64,000 bases of DNA from the NCBI RefSeq assembly GCF_005222755.1, contig NZ_STGD01000004.1, forward strand, positions 124,001 through 188,000. Reading direction: 5' to 3'. Of the stretch, positions 10,401 to 15,670 are shown in pieces. Numbering within the stretch: position 1 is the stretch's first letter; every line of letters starts with the position of its first letter. The translations under genes were made by a program, and so were the position numbers. The stretch is from Roseomonas sp. HF4 (lineage in GTDB: Bacteria > Pseudomonadota > Alphaproteobacteria > Acetobacterales > Acetobacteraceae). Below the pieces are notes generated by a model, which was given only the letters and a program-made list of their open reading frames with translations, made no database searches and had not been told where the DNA came from.

Positions 10401-13044
10401 CGGTGACCGCGGTGACGGAGGCGCCGTTCAGCCACAGCGCGGCATCGTTGTCGGTGCCGCCGAAGCGGAGCGCGCGCCCGGCCGTCGCGGGCCCGACCTC
10501 GACCAGGCCAAGGGACGTGTTCGCCCCGGTGCCGTCGAATGAGGCGCCCGTCAGGTCCATGCGGTCGGCGCGTAGCCGGACCGCCTGGCCGTCGCCCGCC
10601 GTGACCGCGCCCGCGATGGTCAGCGACGTCGCAGGCGTGGTGGCCGCGGCTGCCTCGGTCGCGCTCAGCACCACGTCCCCGGTCGCGGCGGCCGTGCCGT
10701 TCGGTAGGTTCAGCCGCGGCGCGGCAAGCGACACCGACCCGCCCGCGGCGAGCGTGACCAGCATTGTCGGGTTGGCCGCGAGCGCCAGTGGCACGTCCTC
10801 GGCGAAGCCGAGCGAGGTGACCGCGAGGGCACCCGTCGTGCGCGCGTCGAGTGTCGCAATGCGGTTCGGCGCCACGTCGAGCACCGCGCTCGCAGCGTCC
10901 GTGCTGCCGCCGCTGCGGCCCCGGATGCGCAGCACGCCCGTCGCGTCGCGCGCCGTCGTCAGTGTTCCGGCCGCGCCCTGCGTGATGGCGCCGTCCGCGT
11001 TCAGCGTGATGCCCGCGGCCGAGGTGACAGCCGCGTTGATGGCGATGGTCCCGAGGACGGAGGCGTTGTCCGCGCGTTCCGAGGTGAGCACGACGCTGCC
11101 GCCGCTCGACGCCCCGGCGACGGCGAGCACGCCCTCGACCGCGCCCGCACCGTTGGTGTTGTTCCCCGAGCGGATCGCAACCGCGCCCGGCGCGCTGAAG
11201 GTGACGGAGAGGCTGCCATTCTGCTGCCGGTCGAGCGAGATGCCACCCGTGGCCGTGGTGGCCGCCAGCGTCAGCGCCGTGCCGGCACCCTGGCGATGCC
11301 GGATGTTCCCGCCGGACTGCGTGATGCCCGTCCCGGCGGTCATGGTTAGGCTGGTCGCGCGCAGGTCCGCGCCGATCGCGATGCTGCCGGTCGTGCCGGT
11401 CAGCGTCAGCGCCCCGTCGACGCTGATCGCCGCGCCAATTGTCACGTTGCGCCCGGCGATGAGCCCGAGCCCGCCCTGGTTGTTCGCCTTGGTGACCGCG
11501 TCCTCGACGATGATGTCGCGCGCCGCGTTCAGGGTGACGGTGCCGTTGAACCCGGTGATGGCGCCGGTCTCGACCTGCAGCCAGTCTGTCGCGTCGCCGG
11601 TGGTTGCGTTGAAGGCGGCGCCCGGGGTTGTGACCTCCCCGCCGACCACATTCTCTCCGCCCGGCACGCCGGGGCTGTTCGCGTTGCTGACGATGATGTT
11701 CTGCGGGTCGATCAGCAATTCGCCCGGCGTGCCCGAGGGCGCGGCCAGGTCGATGAAGCCCGAGATCAGCAGCGCCTGCTGGCCCGAGACCTCCACGAAG
11801 CCGCCGTCTCCGCCCGCGGCACCGCCGCGCGCCGAGAGCGTGCCGCGCATCTCAGTCCGCGTCGTGCTGTTGACGAGGATCTCGCCGCCCTGTCCGGCCT
11901 GCGTGGCGTCGGCGCGGATGACGGCGCCGGCCTCGACCGTCGTGCGCGCGGCCATGCGCTGGTCGCGCCCGCGCCCGGTGGTGCCGACCAGCACGCGCCC
12001 GCCGCCCGCGCCGCCCGAGGCGTCAACACGCGCGGTGCCCGCGACGGTCACGGCGCCGGTCGCCTGCAGCGCCACCGACCCGCCGCGCTGACCGGCGCCG
12101 CCGGTCGCGTCGATCGCGCCCTCGACGCGTACGCCGCCGCCTTCGGCGCGCAGTGCCACCTGGCCCGTGCGGTCGCCCACCGTCTGCGCGGCGATGGTGC
12201 CGGTCTGGCGGACCAGGTCCTCGACCAGGCCCGAGGCGGCATGGGCGCTCAGCAGCACGGAGCCGCCGGGGGCGTCGATCACGCCGCTGTTCGTCACCAG
12301 CGCGGCGCCGCCCTCGGGCGCCGTGCGCACCGCCTGCGTCACGTCGATGCCGATGAGGCCGTCGCCGGCGAGGTCGAGGACGAAGGTCTCCGCCGCGCCG
12401 AGCGCCACGCGGCCGAGCCGGGCGCGGATCACGCCCGAATTGGCGACGCCCGGGCCGACGAGTGCCGCAAGGCCGCGGTCGGCGACGGTGATGGTGCCGT
12501 GGTTCTCGACCCGCGCGCCGGGCCGCGGCGCCTGGTCGAACACCATGCGCCCGGCCATGAAGTTCTGGTTCGTGATCCCGGCGGCCGAGGCGATCAGGCT
12601 GCCGACATCCACCTGCGCGCCGCCTGCGAAGACGACGCCCGACTGGTTGACGATGGCGACGCCGCCATTGGCCTGCACGCGGCCCGCGATGACCGACGGG
12701 TCAGGCCCGACCACGCGGTTCAGGGTCCAGGAGGTCGGCGCCGGCTGCACGAACTGCACCGTGTGCTGGCTGCCGACGTTGAACTGCTGCCAGTCGATCG
12801 CCGCGCGGTCGGTGCCCTGGGTGACGGTGGTGCGGCCGGGGGTGCGCGCGATGCCGGCCTGGCCGGCGACGACCTGGCCGCCGGTCGGTCCTGCAGCCGG
12901 CGCCGGCTGCGCCATGGCCTGGCCCGCCGCGATCGGCAGCAGCGCCGTCGTCGCGAGCAGCCAGCGGCGGTTCGGCGCGCGCCTCGGCGGCGCGGGCAGG
13001 GGGTGCGGGGACCGCGCCGGGCCGTTCTTCGTGCCGCGTGCCAT
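1426..13044 (-). CDS. Giant TpsA exoprotein, filamentous haemagglutinin-like
   Basis: This 3,872-residue protein is the secreted partner of the adjacent TpsB pore. A signal peptide ends near residue 46 (AGQAMAQ). The TPS secretion domain follows at about residues 50-260, including INQSGVVFAGGAQVDVGS, which matches the conserved NPNGI-type segment of haemagglutinin-activation domains. Almost everything else is Gly/Ala/Thr-rich beta-helix repeat. Two especially regular arrays are present: coils of 19 residues (DNA about 6440-7010) and units of about 87 residues (DNA about 2860-3930). The protein has only two cysteines, six residues apart and about 40 residues from the C terminus. I count only three lysines. 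The ATG lies 3 bases after the tpsB stop, implying an operon. Adhesion or biofilm function is inferred from the family. No toxin or peptidase domain was seen. Confidence 0.93.
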   Translation of the reverse strand: MARGTKNGPARSPHPLPAPPRRAPNRRWLLATTALLPIAAGQAMAQPAPAAGPTGGQVVAGQAGIARTPGRTTVTQGTDRAAIDWQQFNVGSQHTVQFVQPAPTSWTLNRVVGPDPSVIAGRVQANGGVAIVNQSGVVFAGGAQVDVGSLIASAAGITNQNFMAGRMVFDQAPRPGARVENHGTITVADRGLAALVGPGVANSGVIRARLGRVALGAAETFVLDLAGDGLIGIDVTQAVRTAPEGGAALVTNSGVIDAPGGSVLLSAHAASGLVEDLVRQTGTIAAQTVGDRTGQVALRAEGGGVRVEGAIDATGGAGQRGGSVALQATGAVTVAGTARVDASGGAGGGRVLVGTTGRGRDQRMAARTTVEAGAVIRADATQAGQGGEILVNSTTRTEMRGTLSARGGAAGGDGGFVEVSGQQALLISGFIDLAAPSGTPGELLIDPQNIIVSNANSPGVPGGENVVGGEVTTPGAAFNATTGDATDWLQVETGAITGFNGTVTLNAARDIIVEDAVTKANNQGGLGLIAGRNVTIGAAISVDGALTLTGTTGSIAIGADLRATSLTMTAGTGITQSGGNIRHRQGAGTALTLAATTATGGISLDRQQNGSLSVTFSAPGAVAIRSGNNTNGAGAVEGVLAVAGASSGGSVVLTSERADNASVLGTIAINAAVTSAAGITLNADGAITQGAAGTLTTARDATGVLRIRGRSGGSTDAASAVLDVAPNRIATLDARTTGALAVTSLGFAEDVPLALAANPTMLVTLAAGGSVSLAAPRLNLPNGTAAATGDVVLSATEAAAATTPATSLTIAGAVTAGDGQAVRLRADRMDLTGASFDGTGANTSLGLVEVGPATAGRALRFGGTDNDAALWLNGASVTAVTGAETATLRLGRTTLAGAAGTIAGGDIDFQAGLTIAGTLALGATGAITQAAATVLDAGTLAIRGATDATGAASAALDLANVIDTLDARVTGSLVVNSEAPVLTVLRASGSDVRLTATDLVLGDATVGAAGANVRLVSDAGILQGTGGAILAATFSASAAGGNLALSGSGNQIAAIVADVTAPDNGLLADTSRGLFASGAIALATSGTLVVQGAVDARGPFAALTAGAITLEAPIAVSGASRSVTLVADGGGGPGGNILQSTVLAAPILASSLAVAGTGDISLTGAGNTVQTLEASAAGGAFSLAVAGTLTVAGDTRAGTTLALTAGGAGALTVGAALTTPDNGTIRLTGTGITQNALIRAGDEASPSGGTVELDARTGGITQATTAARIVADTLEVTADAEVNLRAGLALGAGGSPAAWNAIGALVADVPANVSLLNAGDLSVAGTLGAAGAGGFTALVTSGTLTLAPFSVGLGATTLAAETNTLAGGTGIVLGAGSVFGAGGAGTVGVLTSGTGGTITQDATSVIRANELRIVAGGDATLAAAGNEISRLAATAAATDATIGISVRSSLDLTTVAAAGQVLMPDNTLRAAPVGVVSNAITLQAPNITLGLGAGLSRADAALPGTVVLIADTINTNGQPIEIGDGGVFGLAADDPTTEILVGDLFTSPPALPVPQLAPYTFSIVPDTSGNTYWISGAYLNSLIAGGTTNATLQVGRADQTGRTFVIGDLAPSATFGTFRLLGGTVIIGADVTAPGRNVQIVAGTGGVLSSGTFTQIVTQYLYDPTNFFFPGFNAGPYGAVWSIAQQAAVASNGVITAGALSVSAPSGSVTLNTVAHNVDSLSGSALGTFAFRNLDGFQVGPAGSGGIAAGARVTLAADTGSITQAAGSPIDTAAFEVSLPAGALVLDGGSPTSSLAADLNRIDSLAVAFSANNGITIRNDGDLALNTFVNAAAGDVTLHSQSGNITQPSSLIQANTLRVSAPSGSVTLNNGAVPATNVNVAANVLGGLGASTVAGDFVLRTFQDLSITGQVLVGSAAGGTTGAATLVSRIGSIVQQAGGSIAADSLTAVAPGGSILLNGAIANSVGTLLASNAAADVRLFSDRALTVAGAITGGAGGTIDLRSTGALDVDGGLSALSINLQSGGAITTTAAITGGAGGSVTLLGTGSGIIDVGAGISGGALSLTTGGAIDVGGALSGTTSVAVQGGGDVNVTAGITGGSVTVNGTGILDVGAAISGTAISLTSGGALDLGAGVSGTSIALQSGGAIDVGAIVAGGTVTATAAGLFDIGANVTGTTIRLTGGGAMTVGADISGTSIELQGAGIALGLGTTGGTLTAGRVLLRTGADFDPATGSATGGSIVQNAGTIETTQFSASAPGGNITLAAIGNTFGTVVAGADAGGAAAAAGIVAGGNVTLTADGTTALGVASPIRAGWDAARTGVTITLTADNMALNAAIDTRGPGATNRTDGTIAIAPLTATRPVVLGGLTEFGGYLVLQSGEVANLQAGTVTVTTANATEGLYLTTATFAPGTTLAISAPAGFVSQFGGPISVARLGATANSFVSVNDAGNLIPEITGVSAGGAISLASASPLLTLSGPVASSLDGGVITLRVNDLAIGAGSAITVPNGTVDISGVAAGRAISLGTEVANTLGLSSAEIGRIGQTTNPLALVRIGDATSATISLQGDVSFRDAPTDASGVVGGVRALALDLRAATASGDIVQTGATGGINVATLSAVARQVSLTSPDNAVDRIGALSAGGGAALRSSRDLTLPLGVTASAANGTLAITSDGTLLVQGAATASGLAGDVALTGLTGLALDTASVVSAARDATLTAGPATGNGVATLGIAGPVTAGGSIRASATGTLTVTQDLTATAGDIDLRTTAPGTQPPANVVLAPSVGGDGITVLRATGASGLVSLTATGNVVQPATGTLIVANALQVQAGGTIGLGDTQNQVTELRSLTAGGTASVSVQDGLRLTGTAAADDRLTLSAGTTLEIAAGGAAQVANAGGVLDLTAGTTLTIGGTATGETVNLSAGGQVAIAGGTVTGGGAGTGGLIAIDGASLLVNGGAAITAETVTATITPDGITIDASTVRALGADGVLSLSAAGALGITGGTVGGDTVGLAAGTAGLSLSGVALTAGVGGASLTSGGTAAIVGGTSTVTGGTLLLRGQGATSVTGGGTHQATGGVQVTSLGAGATVSGTTIGSLNGTVALSGATFASMSGTVTAGADVRLTGTTDFALVSGGGVTAAGDIVLQGQTQALISGGTHRANGAVQVTATGGQAELVGTTIEATTGGVTLSGTAATIAGSTVTAGGTVGLTGTTGAATIGSGSGVTAGGDITLQGQTQALISGGTHQAAGEVRLTSAGGTAILSATTIRAIAGGVTLSGTAAAIDASSVTAGGTVALTGSAGAATMTNDTVNAGGSIALQGQTVARISGGVHVAAQDITLASAGGAAEALATTLTATGGTLSLAGVTATMTSASLTAGTAIALTGTGGAVTTTNGTLASGGAITLQAAGLATVSATGTTAGGATSIAGGGGVRLLGGTHSAATGFAVNGQGGTTEINATTITTAAGGNASLAGATTIVTGGQVAAGGDLQFTATAGNLTLNAPVLTAAGTLGLSAAGAVQVQPGTSVSAGTDVTIGAGTLAIQQAVLSAGRDVAMTVGGAAGFTDATIVAGRDVTLAAGGLATITRGKIDAAGEISLAADGFAINQANIDPLVIRITAVGDILIADTVMTAEDAIRILAGGTMTVRDSTFDAASVGIRSGGALTLERGLYIIDDVVVFASPTGISTIGRVLVQAGGTDYPGVAFDTRAAGSTPDPLDVIVPDLPNVPANQQQTQVRLPNSDAPGDFGIPSSAPAGTLNFTINANRSAIFLLIDGGNAVGDIETAGRVAVFGSGGTVDLTGTLIDFRGTRLTGIAASALTDSGRPAPSNALTRFRFNGCVISSANCIVVSQAVTIPQAPPQVVDLRLFGGRITDPDVQIPNIAEEDY
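2860..3930 (-). repeat. Tandem ~87-residue units inside the TpsA exoprotein
   Basis: In the plus-strand text, the phrase starting ctggccctg(c/g)a recurs at 3121, 3379 and 3640. A diverged copy at 3901 (ctggccgcgcag) and a weaker one near 2863 extend the array. Spacings are 258, 261 and 261 bases (86-87 codons). In protein terms each unit contains LQGQTxxxISGG(T/V)H or a variant, then two paired beta-helix coils with GGVTLSG and VTAGG(T/S)V. The reading frame is kept throughout, so this is an expanded structural repeat rather than a mobile element. Confidence 0.8.
6440..7010 (-). repeat. 19-residue beta-helix coils inside the TpsA exoprotein
   Basis: Successive coils align at 19 residues: LTSGGALDLGAGVSGTSIA, LQSGGAIDVGAIVAGGTVT, ATAAGLFDIGANVTGTTIR, LTGGGAMTVGADISGTSIE, with further, less exact copies on both sides. 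At DNA level this is a period of 57 bases. The alternation of hydrophobic, Gly and Asp positions is as expected for one right-handed beta-helix turn. Confidence 0.8.
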
Positions 13045-13047
13045 GGC

Positions 13048-14907
13048 CTAGAACCTCACCAGCGTGCGAAAGATCAGTTGCGTCGCGCGGAGCGGCTCGA
13101 CCGCCTCGCCCTCGGGCCGCGTCGTCAGGCGCCGGGCCAGTTCCAGGTCGAACTGCACGGTTTCCGCAATCACCGTGCGCAGCCCGCCACCCCAGGAGGA
13201 CAGGCGCCGGTCCACGTCGACATCGGCGTTCTGGTAGGCCCAGCCCATGTCGCGGAACACGTAGAACTGCGTCGTTCCGCGGTTGTTGCCGAGCGCCGGC
13301 TCCGCCGGGATCTCGTAGGCGAGGTCGAGTTGGAGCTCGACCGCATAGCCATAGCCCCAGTCGCCCGTGACCTGCCCCGAATAATAGCCGCGGCCGAGGC
13401 GCGATCCGCCGAGGTAGTACTTCTCGGCCGGCGGCAGCACGTTCCCGGACCACTGGCCTGAGACGAAGGCCTGGATGTTCACCATGGCGCCGTCGAAGGG
13501 CGAGAACAGGGGCTGAACGCGCTGGTACTCGGCGGTGTACTTGGTGAAATCGAATTCGCTTTCGAGCCGCGTCGGCGTCGGGTCGTCGGCGCGCGTCCCA
13601 CCGAAGACGCCGACGCCCTGGTGGATCCGGACGAGCGCCTGGTTCGTGGCCGGCGCGGTGAACGGCACGAAGCTGTCCAGCGCCTGCATGTCGAAGCCGC
13701 CGCGCGCGGCGCGGATGCGGTCGCGCCCCACGAGCGAGCGCCCGCCCTGCAGCCCCGCGCCCGTGTTGATCGTGCTGTTCAGGGCGTCGAACTGCGCCAC
13801 CGCCCAAAGGTTTCCGGGACGCGTGCGGATGATCGGGTAGGTGAGCACGGCGCCCGCCACCTCGGTCAGCCCCTCGTAGCCGATCTCACGGAGCTGGCCG
13901 GTCGGCAGCGTGTTGCCCGTGCCGGCATAGAGCCGCAGGCGCAGGCCCGATCCGCCGATGAAGGTCTCGAAGCTCGCCTGCGTGAACCACTGGCTGCCCT
14001 GCTCCGTCCCGAAGACGGAGACCTCGGTCCGCTCGCCGAATTCCGTGAAGGAGTTGAGCCCGGCGACCAGCAGGCCCTGCCACGGCCCGGTGTAGCGATA
14101 ACCCCGGTTGTCGAGGTTGAAATAGCCGCTGACAGCGGATCGGCTGAGCTGCGCGATCAGGCGAAGCGCGCCGGGCTCGCCCTGGATGGGCTGCAGCACC
14201 CCGCGCACGCGCACGCCCGGGATGTCCGAGACGAGCAGCAGCGCGCGCTCGACCGCGGCGGTCGAGATCGGGCGCCGGTCCCGCAGCCGCTCCAGGAAGC
14301 GAAGCGCCTGCGTGCCGGCCGGGCCGATGTCGCCGTCGAGGCGCACCTCGGCCACGTAGCCCTCGGTGACGGTGAAGCGCGCCTCGTTCCGCCCGTCCGG
14401 CTGCGGGACCAGCGCGGCGGCGACCGAGACGAAGGGGTAGCCCGCACGCCTGTAGGCACCGAGCACCTCGAGCCGCGTCTCCTCGATCCGGGCGAGGGTG
14501 ACGCTGCTGTCCTCGATCGGCGCCATCAGCCGACGGATCTCGGTGTCCGGCAGGACCGTGTTGCCCTGCACGACGGCGGTGCCGACCGCGACCTGCTGCC
14601 CTTCGCCGGGGCCGCGCCGCGCCTCGGGCGGGGGCGGCTGGGTGCGCGGGCTGAGGGCGGGCGCCGCGGCCGGCGCCGTGCGCTCGATGATGCCGGCGGC
14701 GGACGGGGGCGGGCGCGGCACGCCGGCCGGGACTTGCGCCAGGGCCAGGCCCGCCGCGGACAGCGTCGCGCCGCCGGCAAGCAGGATCGACCGGAGGAGC
14801 CATGCGGGCCGCGATGTTCGACGCGCCGTACTTCCCCGGGGCGGCGCCCGATCGGCGTCGGTCTCCGACGGCAGGCATGACGGCGGATTGCTCGCCGGAA
14901 CGTCCAT
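13048..14907 (-). CDS. TpsB outer-membrane transporter, ShlB/FhaC family
   Basis: This 619-residue protein should form the Omp85-type outer-membrane pore that exports the TpsA protein encoded 3 bases downstream. After a long N-terminal segment comes a hydrophobic signal-like stretch ending near LALAQ (about residue 58). A Pro-rich linker follows, then a POTRA_2-type domain at about 105-190 (VQGNTVLPDTEIRRL, then GYVAEVRLDGDIG). The ShlB-type beta-barrel fills the rest, with the lid-loop signature LGGSRLGRGYY and a C-terminal Phe expected for BAM recognition. The ATG at 14907 has no strong Shine-Dalgarno, so the true start could lie closer to the hydrophobic stretch. The family is secure; substrate assignment rests on adjacency. 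Confidence 0.92.
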   Translation of the reverse strand: MDVPASNPPSCLPSETDADRAPPRGSTARRTSRPAWLLRSILLAGGATLSAAGLALAQVPAGVPRPPPSAAGIIERTAPAAAPALSPRTQPPPPEARRGPGEGQQVAVGTAVVQGNTVLPDTEIRRLMAPIEDSSVTLARIEETRLEVLGAYRRAGYPFVSVAAALVPQPDGRNEARFTVTEGYVAEVRLDGDIGPAGTQALRFLERLRDRRPISTAAVERALLLVSDIPGVRVRGVLQPIQGEPGALRLIAQLSRSAVSGYFNLDNRGYRYTGPWQGLLVAGLNSFTEFGERTEVSVFGTEQGSQWFTQASFETFIGGSGLRLRLYAGTGNTLPTGQLREIGYEGLTEVAGAVLTYPIIRTRPGNLWAVAQFDALNSTINTGAGLQGGRSLVGRDRIRAARGGFDMQALDSFVPFTAPATNQALVRIHQGVGVFGGTRADDPTPTRLESEFDFTKYTAEYQRVQPLFSPFDGAMVNIQAFVSGQWSGNVLPPAEKYYLGGSRLGRGYYSGQVTGDWGYGYAVELQLDLAYEIPAEPALGNNRGTTQFYVFRDMGWAYQNADVDVDRRLSSWGGGLRTVIAETVQFDLELARRLTTRPEGEAVEPLRATQLIFRTLVRF

Positions 14908-15042
14908 CTATGCGTTTCCGACTCTGATCACGAACATGAGAGATAGGTTAGCGGTTTCCTCGGTGGAATAAATAGCCGGCACGCGGCTCCACCACCGAAA
15001 TCCGGTCCGCGTATGGATTCGGCAACACTATTTCCGGGGTGT
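14908..15042. promoter_or_regulatory. Intergenic region upstream of the TPS operon
   Basis: This 135-base stretch is visibly richer in A/T than its surroundings and lies between the ompA-type stop codon and the tpsB start. It is the only obvious place for a promoter of the tpsB-tpsA-TPR operon on the minus strand. It contains an imperfect inverted repeat (ggtgga at about 14964 and tccacc at about 14989). No convincing -35/-10 pair was identified by eye. Confidence 0.4.
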
Positions 15043-15603
15043 TTAGTTCCCCAGGTTTACGACTTGCACGCGACGGTTGCGTGGCTCGTCGCGTTCATCC
15101 GCGGTCGGCACCAACGGGCGCGTTTCGCCGTAGCCGATCGTCTGCAGGCGCGCGGGTGCCACGCCATGGCGATGCACGAGGTGGTCGCGCACCGCAGCGG
15201 CCCGGGCCTCCGACAGCGCCTGGTTCATGGAGCCATCGCCCACCGTGTCGGTGTGCCCCTCGATTCTGAAGCGCGCATTGGCCAGTTCCGGTGCCGCGAA
15301 GGCCCGGGCGAGGGAGGCGATCAGCACCTCGGCCTCCGGCGTGAGGGCCGCCGACCCGGTCGCGAAGGTCACCATCAGGGAGACCGCGGGGCGGTCGCCC
15401 GGATCGGTCGTGGCCGACTGCACCGGCCCCTGCGTGTCGAGCGGCGTGATCGGCGCGGTGACGGAATCGCTGCCCGGCGCCGGCAACCGGATGCCGCGCG
15501 TGAGGTTCCTGATGATGGTGTCCGCGACCGGGTCCTGTGCCGCGGCGGGGAGGGCCGGCATGGCCACCAGCATGGCTGCGACGAGCGGAACGGCAATGCG
15601 CAT
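15043..15603 (-). CDS. OmpA-family peptidoglycan-binding protein
   Basis: This 186-residue secreted protein starts with a clear Sec signal (MRIAVPLVAAMLVAMPALPAA) and ends in an OmpA C-terminal domain at about residues 75-185. The diagnostic motifs are EGHTDTVG, ALSEARAAAV and a terminal NRRVQV, whose Asp and Arg belong to the diaminopimelate-binding site in this family. The start at 15603 is chosen because AGGAGG lies just upstream and the signal peptide begins there. The frame is open upstream to 15729, but that extension has no signal-like character. It lies 67 bases downstream of the fused dehydrogenase on the same strand and upstream of the TPS operon. A role anchoring envelope to cell wall is inferred from the family. 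Confidence 0.88.
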   Translation of the reverse strand: MRIAVPLVAAMLVAMPALPAAAQDPVADTIIRNLTRGIRLPAPGSDSVTAPITPLDTQGPVQSATTDPGDRPAVSLMVTFATGSAALTPEAEVLIASLARAFAAPELANARFRIEGHTDTVGDGSMNQALSEARAAAVRDHLVHRHGVAPARLQTIGYGETRPLVPTADERDEPRNRRVQVVNLGN

Positions 15604-15670
15604 CCTGCGGTCCTCCTGATCCGATGGACCCAGTAAAGCACAGGCCGGCGCGCGCAGGGGCGCGGAACCC

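Noticed and set aside
2651..12091. Very long plus-strand open frames opposite the TpsA gene (up to 2,285 codons).
   Set aside because: They are antisense shadows of a GC-rich repetitive gene: Arg/Ala/Asp- or Pro/Val/Ser-rich translations with no domains, no ribosome sites and several overlapping alternatives.
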